Assembly: GCA_903850425.1 (NCBI GenBank)
Contig: CAINLR010000079.1
Coordinates: 1-39,815 of the forward strand
Length of the DNA stretch: 39,815 bases
Reading direction: 5' to 3'
From: an uncultured Verrucomicrobia subdivision 3 bacterium
GTDB taxonomy: Bacteria > Verrucomicrobiota > Verrucomicrobiia > Limisphaerales > UBA11358
Part shown: positions 1 to 8,935 of the stretch, in pieces
Layout of the letters: the number at the start of each line of letters is the position of its first letter
Position numbering within the stretch: position 1 is the first letter of the stretch
The notes under the pieces: model-generated
Told to the model about the DNA's origin: nothing
Databases searched by the model: none
Seen by the model: the letters and a program-made list of their open reading frames with translations, nothing else
Translations under genes and position numbers: made by a program

Positions 1-159
1 AGGATCAGCCACCAGCACCAACTCACTCACAACTAACTCCACTATGAATACCTGATTCACTCACCCCAAAGTCTTCAACTTGACTTTACTCATAGCAGCT
101 GAGCCACCGCCGACTCGCGACGTGAACCGCGACAGCGGAACTGAAAGCGCCAACGGCGG

Positions 160-474
160 TTGGGTCAGCTACTGGGTATTGCACAGAGGACGGTGGCGGT
201 TGATTATGACCATTCCAAGGAGAGATATAGTCGCCGGAAGCTGATTCCAGTCAACCCTAAAACCTTGGGCGACCACCTTCACTTGAAGCGCATTGAGGCC
301 GACCTTTCCCAGCCGGAAGTGGCGCAAAAGACGGGGGTTTCTGTGCGAATGGTGCGGAAATGGGAATACGGTCTGGCCTGCCCCACCGAGGGGCATTGGC
401 AGGCGTTAAAGCTCATTCTGCGCTTGGGCGAGCTACCCGCCGCCCGCCGCCCGCCAATCGCCGGAGTAGCTTGA
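160..474 (+). CDS. Short XRE-family helix-turn-helix protein
   Basis: Small protein of up to 104 residues. The middle reads as a Cro/C1-type helix-turn-helix: a helix with LKRIEADLSQPEVA, a turn, then GVSVRMVRKWEYG as recognition helix, followed by a hydrophobic helix (QALKLIL). The N-terminal part is basic (SKERYSRRKLIPVNP) and the C-terminal tail is Pro/Ala-rich. The frame opens with TTG at 160 and contains no ATG; GTG at 193 is another possibility, and no spacing of a Shine-Dalgarno sequence decides between them, so the start is uncertain. It would bind DNA as a small regulator, but nothing ties it to the sugar genes: nearly 600 bp separate it from GH97. It could also be a remnant of a longer regulator. 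The fold call is fairly safe; the role is unknown. Confidence 0.6.
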   Translation: MGQLLGIAQRTVAVDYDHSKERYSRRKLIPVNPKTLGDHLHLKRIEADLSQPEVAQKTGVSVRMVRKWEYGLACPTEGHWQALKLILRLGELPAARRPPIAGVA

Positions 475-903
475 AGGTTATTACACAGCATCTCACCAAA
501 GTTTTGCCGTTTTTCGCCAAATTTTCGGCGAACTTGGCGACAGCTTACCTCTTGACAGCGCCGCGTTCGAGGTTGGCACGCAAGTTGAATAGTCGTGCGC
601 CAAGTGAGATTGTCTCCCGGGAGGGTCGTCATAATCCAGTGCATGAGTCTGGCCGTTTTGCCCTTTCGGGCCACGGGCTACCGCCACCATGTCCGCCCCC
701 TCAACCGTGTAGTGTATTGTTTCCTCGCTATGAGGTCACGAACTCAGAAACCGCGGGAAAGTGAAATGAATCTGTTTCAGAAGCGATTGGAGGGTCGTCC
801 CGAATTGGCGTCAGGGTTTGGTTCCAAATTATCCCACCCCGCACACCAGAAGTAAATCTGGACTGCACTCATACAAGCAGCAGAATTTTAATTCCACCTC
901 GGG

Positions 904-909
904 TATAAT
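904..909 (+). promoter_or_regulatory. Candidate -10 hexamer (TATAAT)
   Basis: A perfect TATAAT sits 25 nt upstream of the palindrome of the shared element and about 145 nt upstream of the chosen GH97 start. No good -35 box is seen 16-18 bp upstream. If it is used, the palindromic element would lie in the 5' leader of the mRNA. Confidence 0.25.
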
Positions 910-932
910 CATTTCTATTCCACCAAAAAATA

Positions 933-983
933 CACCCCACTTGTGGGGCTAGTCACCCGTCTTAAATGGCTGTAGCCTAATGG
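933..983 (+). promoter_or_regulatory. Shared palindromic leader element, copy 1 (before GH97)
   Basis: Begins CACCCCACTTGTGGGGCTAG; the palindrome CCCCAC-TT-GTGGGG is at 935-948. Downstream, TGGCTGTAGCCTA (967-979) is a second small inverted repeat (GGCT/AGCC). The 51-nt stretch aligns without gaps to the copy at 18757-18807. It lies 105 nt before the GH97 start at 1054 and is oriented with transcription. It could be an operator, a 5'-leader RNA element or a dispersed extragenic palindrome. Confidence 0.6.
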
Positions 984-1053
984 AAAGTTCCGGTTCAAAG
1001 TGTTTTTATTTTATACGAAACCATGCAAAATAATGTATTTCTTAGGTTTGCAA

Positions 1054-2922
1054 ATGTATAACCCTTATATTCGTCTGGGGCGATGGATTTTACCGACAGT
1101 TGGTTTGTTTTCAGGCGCGATCCTGAATCAGGTCTGCGCGGCCGAACTGACGCTCAAAAGTCCTGATGGAAAAATTGTCGTCACGATTCAGGATGGCAGC
1201 CACTTGAACTTCTCGGTGAAGTTTCGCGGCAAGCCGGTCGTTGCGCCTTCCGCCTTGGGAATCACGGTTGAAGGCCAAGATCTCGGGACGAACACGCTCT
1301 TTGCCGGCAAACCGGCCACCACCGAAATCAACGAGCAATACCGCGTGCTGGGAGTTCATAAAACCGCCATTAACCATTGTTTTTCCTCGGTGATTCCGCT
1401 GACAGGCAACGGTGGGAAAAATTCGTGGCAACTGGCCGTGCGCGTTTTTGATGATGGCGTGGCGTATCGCTATCGGGTTCCCGGCGACGGCATGCGACAT
1501 ATTGACGGCGAAAGTTCGGAATGGAATGTGCCAGTGGGTTCGATGCTTTGGTCGCAGAACGCGAACAATACTTCCTACGAATCAAAATATGAGACCGCCA
1601 TCGTCGGCCAATTGCCCAAGGACTTTAAGTTCATGGCACCGGCAACGCTCAAGTTTCCAGGCAACGCGGGTTATGGAATGATGACTGAAGCCGATCTGAT
1701 CAATTACAGCGATCTGTCGTTGCAATCGGCCGGCGCGAGCGGCATCAAAGCCTTTTTCCACAACAGCACCGGCGGCTGGATTAACTCAGGCGAAATTGTT
1801 TCGCCTTGGCGCGTCACCGTGCTGGCGGCCGATCTAAATACTTTGGTGAACAGCGATATCATCAAAAATCTTTGCCCGCCGCCCGCACCGGAACTGGCGA
1901 ATGCCTCGTGGATTCGTCCGGGTCGTTCCACTTGGGGATGGCTGAGTTGTTATTGCGCGCCGAAGTTGGACGACCAGCATTCGTGGATTGATCGGACGAA
2001 AGAGTTGGGTTACGAGTATTATCTGATTGATGATGGCTGGCGCGAGTGGAACGGCAGCGGTGACAAGGCGTGGCAGGCGCTGGCGGAAACCGTTGCCTAT
2101 GCGAAAAGCCAGAACGTGGCTGTCTGGGCCTGGGTTCACTGCAAATACGTTCACCAGCCAAAAGATCGTCTCGAATATTTCAAGCGGGCCAAGAACATCG
2201 GGCTTGTCGGATTGAAGATTGATTTCATGGAGCCCGCCAACGCGGAATGGGCCAACTGGTATGAAGACACCTTGCGGGATGCCGCCGCGCTGCAATTGAT
2301 GGTGGATTTTCACGGCGCGGTCAAGCCGACCGGTCGCGAGCGCACCTGGCCGAACGAAATGACGCGCGAAGCCATCGCGGGCCGCGAGCAGGGAAAAAGT
2401 CCCGCGTTGCATGACAACACGCTGCCGTTCGTGCGCTATGTGCAGGGCCACGCCGATTTCACGCCCACCCTGTTCATGGCCGACCGGTTGAAAGGCTCGT
2501 CCTACGCCCATGAGCTGGCGATGGCGGTCGTCTTCACTTCGCCCTACCTCTGCATGGGCGACAATCCGACCAACTATCTCAACAGCGTGGCGGTGGACGT
2601 TTTGAAAGCGCTGCCTCCAGTTTGGGATGAAACACGTGTTTTGCCCGCCAGCGAAATTGGCGAATTGTCCTTGTTCGCCCGCCGCAGCGGCGAGCAATGG
2701 TTTATCGGCGGAATCAATGACCTGACGCCGCGCCGGGAAAAAATCTCATTAAACTTTCTGGGCAAGGGTGCTTACCAACTGGTTGAGCTGGCCGATAGCC
2801 CGGACCGGAATGATGCCTTCGTGCGGACAGAACGCAAAGTGACTAGCAAAGACATGCTACACGTTCCGCTTCGCAAGGACGGTGGTTATGTCGCCTGGTT
2901 GCGCCCGCTCATATCGGAATAG
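1054..2922 (+). CDS. GH97 family glycosidase, probable alpha-galactosidase type
   Basis: Exported glycosidase of about 622 residues, the usual GH97 length. A signal peptide (n-region with Arg, hydrophobic core, VCA-AE cleavage) fits ATG 1054 best; the frame stays open to GTG 1000. An N-terminal beta-sandwich (LKSPDGK..., FDDGVAYRY) precedes the (beta/alpha)8 barrel, which starts near WGWLSCY and has YYLIDDGW and LKIDFMEP. Asp390 in KIDF matches the position of the nucleophile in retaining GH97 alpha-galactosidases. Glu435 and Glu439 in WPNEMTRE are acid/base candidates, and the inverting alpha-glucosidase (SusB) signature was not recognised. The C-terminal beta domain follows. It probably removes alpha-galactose side groups in the periplasm or outside the cell. 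First gene of the left rightward unit, 125 nt ahead of the esterase gene. Family is secure, substrate inferred. Confidence 0.88.
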   Translation: MYNPYIRLGRWILPTVGLFSGAILNQVCAAELTLKSPDGKIVVTIQDGSHLNFSVKFRGKPVVAPSALGITVEGQDLGTNTLFAGKPATTEINEQYRVLGVHKTAINHCFSSVIPLTGNGGKNSWQLAVRVFDDGVAYRYRVPGDGMRHIDGESSEWNVPVGSMLWSQNANNTSYESKYETAIVGQLPKDFKFMAPATLKFPGNAGYGMMTEADLINYSDLSLQSAGASGIKAFFHNSTGGWINSGEIVSPWRVTVLAADLNTLVNSDIIKNLCPPPAPELANASWIRPGRSTWGWLSCYCAPKLDDQHSWIDRTKELGYEYYLIDDGWREWNGSGDKAWQALAETVAYAKSQNVAVWAWVHCKYVHQPKDRLEYFKRAKNIGLVGLKIDFMEPANAEWANWYEDTLRDAAALQLMVDFHGAVKPTGRERTWPNEMTREAIAGREQGKSPALHDNTLPFVRYVQGHADFTPTLFMADRLKGSSYAHELAMAVVFTSPYLCMGDNPTNYLNSVAVDVLKALPPVWDETRVLPASEIGELSLFARRSGEQWFIGGINDLTPRREKISLNFLGKGAYQLVELADSPDRNDAFVRTERKVTSKDMLHVPLRKDGGYVAWLRPLISE

Positions 2923-3047
2923 GCGGGAGCAATAAACTTGTTACTCAATTCGATAGACAGGAATACCACGGAATCCAAAAGCCAAGCCCAGCCTGCATTG
3001 GACCCGCTTTCCAAAATGGTATTTCCCCACATGAGGTTGAGCAATCC

Positions 3048-6000
3048 ATGAGCAAGATACGACAATACTCCGGCTTCGCAATGGCGGTTTCGTTGGCCTT
3101 GATTCTCATGGCGGCGGTTGGCGCCGCCAACGGAGAATCGTTCGGAATTAAGTTTTTAGGCAACACCACCGATAGCGTCACCGGCATAGCCGGAGTGGTG
3201 CCTGTTTCCGGGTGGAACAATATCACCAATGCCAATAGTGTATTTATCGCCGGCACCATCCGTTCGAGCGATGGAGCCGTTTCGGCCACATTGAGCTTGA
3301 GCGGCAGCGGACGTGCGAATGGCTGGAATAGCGGAACTGCTGCGGACGGTGCAAATGGCTCACTTATGCGCGGCTATTGCGATGCCATGGGGACGGCGCC
3401 GGTGACTGTAACTATCAGCGGGTTGACGGGGTCTTCTTACACGATTTATTTATACACCCAAGGTGATGGTCAAAGGCCGGGCAGTGGCTCCGATTGGATT
3501 CCCAACTACACGATTAACGGCTCAACAATCTGCACCCCCACAATTGCGCCCACTTTTAAACGGTTTATCCAAAGCGGCATGATCTTGGCAAATACGAACA
3601 CCTTTCCAACCAGCCTCGCGAATGGTAACTGCATCCGTTGGAACAATGGCGTTCCCAACAATGGTGTGATCACCATCTCAGCCAACACAGACAACCGCTC
3701 CTATCGTTCGCCGTTGAATGGCATCGAACTGGTGCTGAACACCAATCCGCCACCGTCCCAAACTCGGCAGATTCGCATCGAGCCATTGGGTGACTCGATC
3801 ACCTGGGGCTATCCGACCGCAGACACCGTGGGCGGCTATCGGCTGACGCTCTATCAACTGTTGACCAATGCCAGCATTGCGATGGATTTTGTGGGAACGC
3901 AGGTGAGCAGCGCGCCGGGTCTGCTCTACCCCAATCATGAAGGTCATAGTGGCGATCGCATTGACCAGATCGATGATCCAAATTTCTTGACCTGGGTGAA
4001 CTCGGTTGCCACCCCGGACATTATACTTCTGCTGATCGGCACGAATGACCTGGGGCAGAATTACGATCCGACCAACGCCATCGTCCGGTTGGACGCCATG
4101 ATTTCGCACATCTCCACGGACCGTCCAAACGCGAAGGTGATTGTCGCCAATTTGCTGGCCCGGTCAGGATCGGCCAATAACTTGATCGACACCCTCTTCA
4201 ACCCTTTCGTTCCGGGCGTCGTGGCCAAACATCAGACCAACGGGGAACCGGTTTATTTCTGGGATTTGCATTCCCAGCTCACCGTGGCTGACACCGACGG
4301 CCTGCATCCGACTACGAATGGCTATCCCAAGATTGGCAAACAATGGTTTGATGCCATCAACGCCGTCTATGCTCCTTTCACGGGCTACAATCTGGCCTTG
4401 AACAAGACTGTGACTGCTTCGTCCGTCAACGGCAGCAACGGCGCTTCCAACAGCGTGGATGGCGATCTCTCCACTTCTTGGTCTAGCGTGGTCAGTGATC
4501 CGCAGTGGCTGGACGTGGACTTGGGTTCAATCCAAAACGTCTATCAGGTCAAATGCATCTGGACCGCCGCGTATGCGAAGAATTTTCAGGTCCAGGTTTC
4601 GACCAACAACACGACTTGGATGACTGTTTACAGCGCGACTACCGGCTCCGGCGGCACCAATACGATTACCTTTGAGCCGACCGGCGCGCGCTTCGTAAGA
4701 ATTTACGGCACGGCGCAAAGCGCGGGTTCAGGTTACGGCATTTTTGAACTACAAGCGTTCGCCGCCCCGCCGGTGAATCTCGCATTGAACAAATCCGCCG
4801 CGGCCTCCTCCACTTCAGATGCGGTCAACTTTCCGATCACCAACGCTGTGGATGGTAAGGCTGGCAGTCATTGGTCCTCCACCGCGCACGATGCGGAATG
4901 GATTACCATTGATCTCGGTTCGCCGCAACGCGTGGGCCGGGTGCGGTTGAATTGGGATGCCGCTTACGGCCAGGGCTACGACCTTCTGACTTCCACAGAC
5001 AACACCAACTGGACCCGGGTTTATAACACCAGTCAAGGCACCGGCGGCACGGACGATGTTTCGTTTGTGGCGGTCAACGCGCGCTACGTCAAAATGAATG
5101 GGTTGCAACGCGGAACCACCAATGGCTATTCGCTGAATGAATTCGCCATCTACGGCGCACTAGACGCCCCGGCGGCCAGCGTGTTCCCCCCACAGATAGC
5201 GACTACTCCGGCTTGGGTTCCGTCCTCGGTGTATCCCGGTCAGAGCGCTAGCACTACCGTGACGGTCAGTGGCACGACGCAGTTTGCGTATCAGTGGAGG
5301 GCTGGTTTTAACGGGAATTACACAAACCTGACGGATGGCGGAAATATCTCCGGTGTCACCAACGCGACCCTGACGATTTCCAGCGTGCAATCCACCAACG
5401 CGCTCAACTACGTCGTGGTGATCACCAATTCGCTGGGTTCGATCACCAGCAGCGTGGCGGCGCTGACGGTTTTGCCAACCTCGCCGGCCAACAATTTCAC
5501 CTTGAACTATGGCGGGACGCCCATTGCTCAAAGCACTGGCAAGGATTGGAACACGGCCAACAATTGGAATCCGGGCGGGTTACCAGCCTCAACTTCGGTG
5601 TATGCCTATCCCGGCAGTTCGTATGAGTTGGTGGTCAAATCGCGCCTGCGGAATCCGGCGGCCACCACCTACAATATTTTCCCCGGCGCATCATTGATCG
5701 TGGACGGCGGTGGCGTTGTAGAAAATGGCACGGTTAACAACGTGAGTGAGATTCGATTCAAGAATAATGCGGCGGCCAGCAGCCTGGCCGGCGGGTTTTA
5801 TTCCACAAACTATTTTCCCAACCTGGTGTTGAACGGCGGTCAGTTGAACATCGGCGACAATACGACGGTCGTCTTGCAAGGAAAAGTGACCGTTGCCACC
5901 AATTCTGTGATCTACAATTCAGGTGGTGGCACCAATCAGTCCTATCAGCTCGACGCCTATCTGACGGGAGGTGGCAACCTTCAGTTTTACAACTATAACG

Positions 6001-6638
6001 CAACGAACCTCGACGTCATCAACTCCGTGCTGGCCATCACCGGGACGACCAACACGTTCACTGGAATCTGGGACATCAAGATCGGCGCGCTGGTGGGCAG
6101 CGGCGTAAATTCATTGGGCACTAATACCATCACCATTGGTGCCAGCGGCATTTTGGCAACGACCTATCCCCTCAACAACACCAATGCTTCGCTGGTGCTC
6201 AACGGGCGCATATTCCTGACCCAGACCAACGCCTTCAAAAACGTGATTGTTAACGGCGCGCCGCTGGCACCGGGAACGTATTCCGCCACCACTCTCGGCG
6301 GACTTTACACGAACTTCCCCGCCACCTTCCCGGCGCTTTATGGCACCACGGCGACCAGTGCCTCGGGCGCTATCAAGGTTGGCAATGTCATCGTCCCGCC
6401 GTTGTCACCGAACATCACCAGCATTCAAGTGGGCGGCACCGGCGAACTGACCCTATCCGTCACGAATGGCACGCCGGGCGGTTCGTGGGAGTTGTTGCAA
6501 AGCACCAACGTGGCGTTGCCTTTGAACCAATGGCAGACCAACACCATCGGCACGTTCGATGGCATCGGTAACCTGTCCACGAACCTTGCCAACGCCGTCA
6601 CAAACCTCCAGAACTTTTACATCCTAAAGGTGCAGTAA
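3048..6638 (+). CDS. Secreted modular SGNH/GDSL esterase with CBM-like, Ig-like and beta-strand-repeat modules
   Basis: 1196 residues. Signal peptide about 1-29. Accessory module B about 32-230 (FGIKFLGNTTD...). SGNH hydrolase about 240-445: GDS with Ser250, GTND with Asn333, and DGLH with Asp417/His420, resembling CE3-like acetyl esterases. Two F5/8 type C (discoidin, CBM32-like) domains run about 447-571 and 572-705. An Ig-like domain lies about 715-815, and module C, a beta-strand-rich repeat region ending FYILKVQ, about 815-1196. It likely removes acetyl or other acyl groups from plant or algal polysaccharide while the discoidin domains hold the substrate. GAGG lies 11 nt before ATG 3048. 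The C-terminal module is shared with the proteins at 30119 and 33883. The ester substrate is not determinable from sequence. Confidence 0.85.
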   Translation: MSKIRQYSGFAMAVSLALILMAAVGAANGESFGIKFLGNTTDSVTGIAGVVPVSGWNNITNANSVFIAGTIRSSDGAVSATLSLSGSGRANGWNSGTAADGANGSLMRGYCDAMGTAPVTVTISGLTGSSYTIYLYTQGDGQRPGSGSDWIPNYTINGSTICTPTIAPTFKRFIQSGMILANTNTFPTSLANGNCIRWNNGVPNNGVITISANTDNRSYRSPLNGIELVLNTNPPPSQTRQIRIEPLGDSITWGYPTADTVGGYRLTLYQLLTNASIAMDFVGTQVSSAPGLLYPNHEGHSGDRIDQIDDPNFLTWVNSVATPDIILLLIGTNDLGQNYDPTNAIVRLDAMISHISTDRPNAKVIVANLLARSGSANNLIDTLFNPFVPGVVAKHQTNGEPVYFWDLHSQLTVADTDGLHPTTNGYPKIGKQWFDAINAVYAPFTGYNLALNKTVTASSVNGSNGASNSVDGDLSTSWSSVVSDPQWLDVDLGSIQNVYQVKCIWTAAYAKNFQVQVSTNNTTWMTVYSATTGSGGTNTITFEPTGARFVRIYGTAQSAGSGYGIFELQAFAAPPVNLALNKSAAASSTSDAVNFPITNAVDGKAGSHWSSTAHDAEWITIDLGSPQRVGRVRLNWDAAYGQGYDLLTSTDNTNWTRVYNTSQGTGGTDDVSFVAVNARYVKMNGLQRGTTNGYSLNEFAIYGALDAPAASVFPPQIATTPAWVPSSVYPGQSASTTVTVSGTTQFAYQWRAGFNGNYTNLTDGGNISGVTNATLTISSVQSTNALNYVVVITNSLGSITSSVAALTVLPTSPANNFTLNYGGTPIAQSTGKDWNTANNWNPGGLPASTSVYAYPGSSYELVVKSRLRNPAATTYNIFPGASLIVDGGGVVENGTVNNVSEIRFKNNAAASSLAGGFYSTNYFPNLVLNGGQLNIGDNTTVVLQGKVTVATNSVIYNSGGGTNQSYQLDAYLTGGGNLQFYNYNATNLDVINSVLAITGTTNTFTGIWDIKIGALVGSGVNSLGTNTITIGASGILATTYPLNNTNASLVLNGRIFLTQTNAFKNVIVNGAPLAPGTYSATTLGGLYTNFPATFPALYGTTATSASGAIKVGNVIVPPLSPNITSIQVGGTGELTLSVTNGTPGGSWELLQSTNVALPLNQWQTNTIGTFDGIGNLSTNLANAVTNLQNFYILKVQ
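3141..3740 (+). repeat. Coding module B, copy 1 (N-terminus of esterase)
   Basis: About 200 residues from FGIKFLGNTTD to YRSPLNGIELV. It closely matches 19714-20310 and more distantly 29524-30108. I do not recognise a named family; a beta-sandwich carbohydrate-binding fold is a guess. Confidence 0.6.
5490..6638 (+). repeat. Coding module C, copy 1 (C-terminus of esterase)
   Basis: About 380 residues opening FTLNYGGTPI and ending in the LLQSTNVALP tail. It resembles autotransporter-associated beta-strand repeats. DNA similarity to the copy at 36742-37863 continues about 12 nt past the stop codon. Confidence 0.7.
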
Positions 6639-6673
6639 AATCATTGCGATTCCATCATTACCGTAGTTGAAAT

Positions 6674-8149
6674 ATGAAACTCATGAACATTACCTTGTTG
6701 GCGGCATTCCTTTCCGTGAACGTGATCGCGGGCGGAGCCGCCGAATTTAACACCCTGCAATTGGCCGAGAATCTGAACAACACGGCCCATAAATTGGAAG
6801 CCGCGCTAGCCAAGAACCGGGATTCGCTGCCGCTATTCGATGTGGTAAAAGATTTCGGAGCGATTCGCACCGGACTTCAAATCACCACAAAGCAACTGCA
6901 GGATGCCATCGATGCCTGCGCGAAGCAGGGCTCCGGCAGAGTGTATTTCCCGCCGGGGATTTATCTGACCGGAACCCTGGCTTTGAAATCTGGAGTTCAT
7001 ATTGAACTAGCCGAAAGAGCCGAAATTTTGGGCAGCACCGATACGAAAGATTATTTGGTCATCTCCCCACAGTATAAAAACAATACGGACCGCCAGGTGA
7101 ATAAATCCCTATTCTATGCCGAAAAAGCGGATGATATTTCGCTGACCGGCAAAGGCACCATTGATTTCCAGGGCGACAGCCTCGCGTATCAGCCTTCGCA
7201 CGACAACGATCCGCTGCGGCCCTTTGGCATCCGCTTTGTCACTTGCACAAATGTTTATGTGCGCGGGCTTATGTTGATCAACTCGGCGCAATGGATGGAG
7301 CACTATCTGGACTGCGAAAACGTGATGCTTGAAGATCTCAATGTGTTCAATCACGCGCACCAAAACAATGACGGTCTTGATATTGATGGCTGCCGGAATG
7401 TCTATGTCCGCAATTGTCGCGTTGACAGTGACGATGACGGCATTTGTTTGAAAAGCAATGGACCGGGTTCCTGTGAGAACGTGTTGATCGAAAACTGCAT
7501 CGTCTCCAGCCACTGCAATGCGTTGAAACTGGGCACCGAAACCACCGGCGGATTCAAAAACATCATGTATCGGAACTGCCAGGTGGTGCCGTCCGTCACC
7601 GGCCATCATTTTATTAATGGATCGTCCACCGCCCGGACGGCAATAACGCTGATCATCACCGACGGGGGCACCATGGAAAACGTCTGGTTTGATGAGATCG
7701 AAGCCACCGACTGCATCACACCCATTTTTGTGACTTTGGGCAATCGCAGCCGCAAATACACCGCTGACGTCCCGAAACCCGGAATTGGACGGATTGAAAA
7801 CATCAAACTCTCCAACATCAAAGCCACGGGGGCCGGACCAATTTCCTCTTCCGTCACCGGCTTAGATACTTCGCACCAAATTAAGAATGTGACTCTGGAA
7901 AATATTTCCCTGACGCTGACGGCTCCCGGAAATGACAAGGACCGCCAGACCGACATGGATAAGGTTTTGAAACGAGTCAAGCCGGGCTATCCTTCTCCAG
8001 AATCTTGGGGAAACCTACCGAGCTACGGTTTCTATTTCCGGTATATTGACGGATTGCAACTGAAGAATATTGAACTGAAATCAGAAAAGAAAGATCCGCG
8101 CGATCCCATCGTTACCGCTGATTGCCTCAATGTGGTTGGACTTCAATGA
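6674..8149 (+). CDS. GH28 family polygalacturonase-like enzyme
   Basis: 491-residue exported right-handed beta-helix. Signal peptide about 1-23 (AGGAAEF). The N-terminal GH28 pattern (VKDFGA, DAIDACAKQGSGRVYFPPG) is followed by NNDGLDIDG (Asp233, Asp236), SDDDGICLKS (Asp253-255) and SHCNALKLGTE (His280, Lys285). These stand where GH28 has NTD, DD, GH and RxK; as in many bacterial members the last two motifs are not canonical. It probably cleaves alpha-galacturonosyl bonds in pectin-type polymers or oligosaccharides (exo or rhamnogalacturonan type cannot be told). It starts 35 nt after the esterase gene, so it is probably co-transcribed, and it faces the leftward operon tail to tail. It is diverged from the two leftward GH28 paralogues. 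Confidence 0.88.
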   Translation: MKLMNITLLAAFLSVNVIAGGAAEFNTLQLAENLNNTAHKLEAALAKNRDSLPLFDVVKDFGAIRTGLQITTKQLQDAIDACAKQGSGRVYFPPGIYLTGTLALKSGVHIELAERAEILGSTDTKDYLVISPQYKNNTDRQVNKSLFYAEKADDISLTGKGTIDFQGDSLAYQPSHDNDPLRPFGIRFVTCTNVYVRGLMLINSAQWMEHYLDCENVMLEDLNVFNHAHQNNDGLDIDGCRNVYVRNCRVDSDDDGICLKSNGPGSCENVLIENCIVSSHCNALKLGTETTGGFKNIMYRNCQVVPSVTGHHFINGSSTARTAITLIITDGGTMENVWFDEIEATDCITPIFVTLGNRSRKYTADVPKPGIGRIENIKLSNIKATGAGPISSSVTGLDTSHQIKNVTLENISLTLTAPGNDKDRQTDMDKVLKRVKPGYPSPESWGNLPSYGFYFRYIDGLQLKNIELKSEKKDPRDPIVTADCLNVVGLQ

Positions 8150-8195
8150 AGCCTTAACGAGTATGCAGATACATCTTTAGAATGGTCGCTGCTGA

Positions 8196-8217
8196 TTCTG
8201 CGCGAGATTACGCAGGA
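8196..8217. terminator. Hairpin between convergent genes
   Basis: TTCTGCG and CGCAGGA pair (7 bp with one G-T) around an 8-nt loop in the 70-bp gap between the GH28 and DUF1080 stop codons. The position suits a shared terminator, but there is no T-run on either strand. Confidence 0.3.
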
Positions 8218-8219
8218 GA

Positions 8220-8876
8220 TTACTTCGTTGTAATCAGGTCGTTGACCACGGGATCAACTTCAATCGTGATGTCCTTATACTCATCAAACAAACCGCCATT
8301 GTGCATTTGTAGGGCGATTGGTCCCGCCTTGCCGGCGGCGGAATCTTTGAAGGAACCTGCTTCGACAGCCTTGCTGCCAATGGGCTGCGCGACCGCCACG
8401 CGCGCGGTGCCGGTCTTTGCATCCACCAAAAGTTCGACCCGGCTCCATTCATGAAAGTTGGCCGCGTCTCTGGGAAACGGCGCGAAGCCATCGCCGCTGT
8501 TGTTATGACCTTTGCGATAATCCCAATGGCTGCCCGTGGGTAACTGAAACTGGAGGCCGGCCAGCGCGTCTGCCGGTTTCTGACCTTCCGTCGGGGCGGT
8601 GCAAAAGAAAAGCACGCCCGGCTTGTGGTCGTGTATGCCGCTCACATGGCGCACGGTGAACATCAGCCGGTAATGATCGTATTGATTGGTGGTATAAAGC
8701 ACGCCGCGACCCTTGCCCAGACTGGCGATTACGCCGTTCGTGACTTCCCATGAATTGGTTGGGATTTGAATCCAGCCATTGAGAGTTTTGCCGTCGAATA
8801 GGGATACCGGATCCGCCGCGTTCGCGGATAATACGAGCAGAATAGCCGCAGGGACAGTCGCAAATAATTTATTCAT
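8220..8876 (-). CDS. DUF1080 (3-keto-disaccharide hydrolase family) protein, triplet copy 2
   Basis: 218 residues. Signal peptide (cleavage near ANA-ADP) and one PF06439 domain with a concanavalin-like beta-sandwich: LFDGKTLNGW at the front, then VLYTTNQYDHYRL, GVLFF, and the family-typical GPIALQMHNGG near the end. Some members of this family hydrolyse 3-keto-glycosides made by sugar 3-dehydrogenases; others probably only bind glycans. Last gene of the leftward operon, 59 nt after the propeller gene. It is clearly more diverged from the other free-standing copy (11698-12435) than the neighbouring GH28 and propeller pairs are from each other. Domain identity is safe, catalytic role inferred. 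Confidence 0.85.
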   Translation of the reverse strand: MNKLFATVPAAILLVLSANAADPVSLFDGKTLNGWIQIPTNSWEVTNGVIASLGKGRGVLYTTNQYDHYRLMFTVRHVSGIHDHKPGVLFFCTAPTEGQKPADALAGLQFQLPTGSHWDYRKGHNNSGDGFAPFPRDAANFHEWSRVELLVDAKTGTARVAVAQPIGSKAVEAGSFKDSAAGKAGPIALQMHNGGLFDEYKDITIEVDPVVNDLITTK

Positions 8877-8935
8877 GGATGCTTATTCGGTTTTAAAAAT
8901 GAGCTGGTTGCTTTGCAATGACGCTGTTGGCTCGG

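Larger units (their letters stand above)
475..1053. other. Intergenic region before the GH97 gene
   Basis: I see no convincing gene here; the open frames are short, overlapping and show no family signal. A small inverted repeat (TTCGCC at 513-518, GGCGAA at 527-532, 8-nt loop) could be a weak hairpin after the XRE gene, but no T-run follows. The last 150 bp hold a TATAAT hexamer at 904-909 and the palindromic element at 933-983. GTG at 1000 and ATG at 1033 are in frame with the GH97 gene and are alternative starts. Confidence 0.6.

Noticed and set aside
360-855. Overlapping short open frames downstream of the XRE gene
   Set aside because: Several frames on both strands are open but none has a convincing start, domain or composition; treated as non-coding.
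1834-2697. 287-codon open frame on the minus strand inside GH97
   Set aside because: It lies wholly within a well-supported GH97 gene, is rich in His/Arg/Gly as antisense frames of GC-rich genes are, and shows no family signal.
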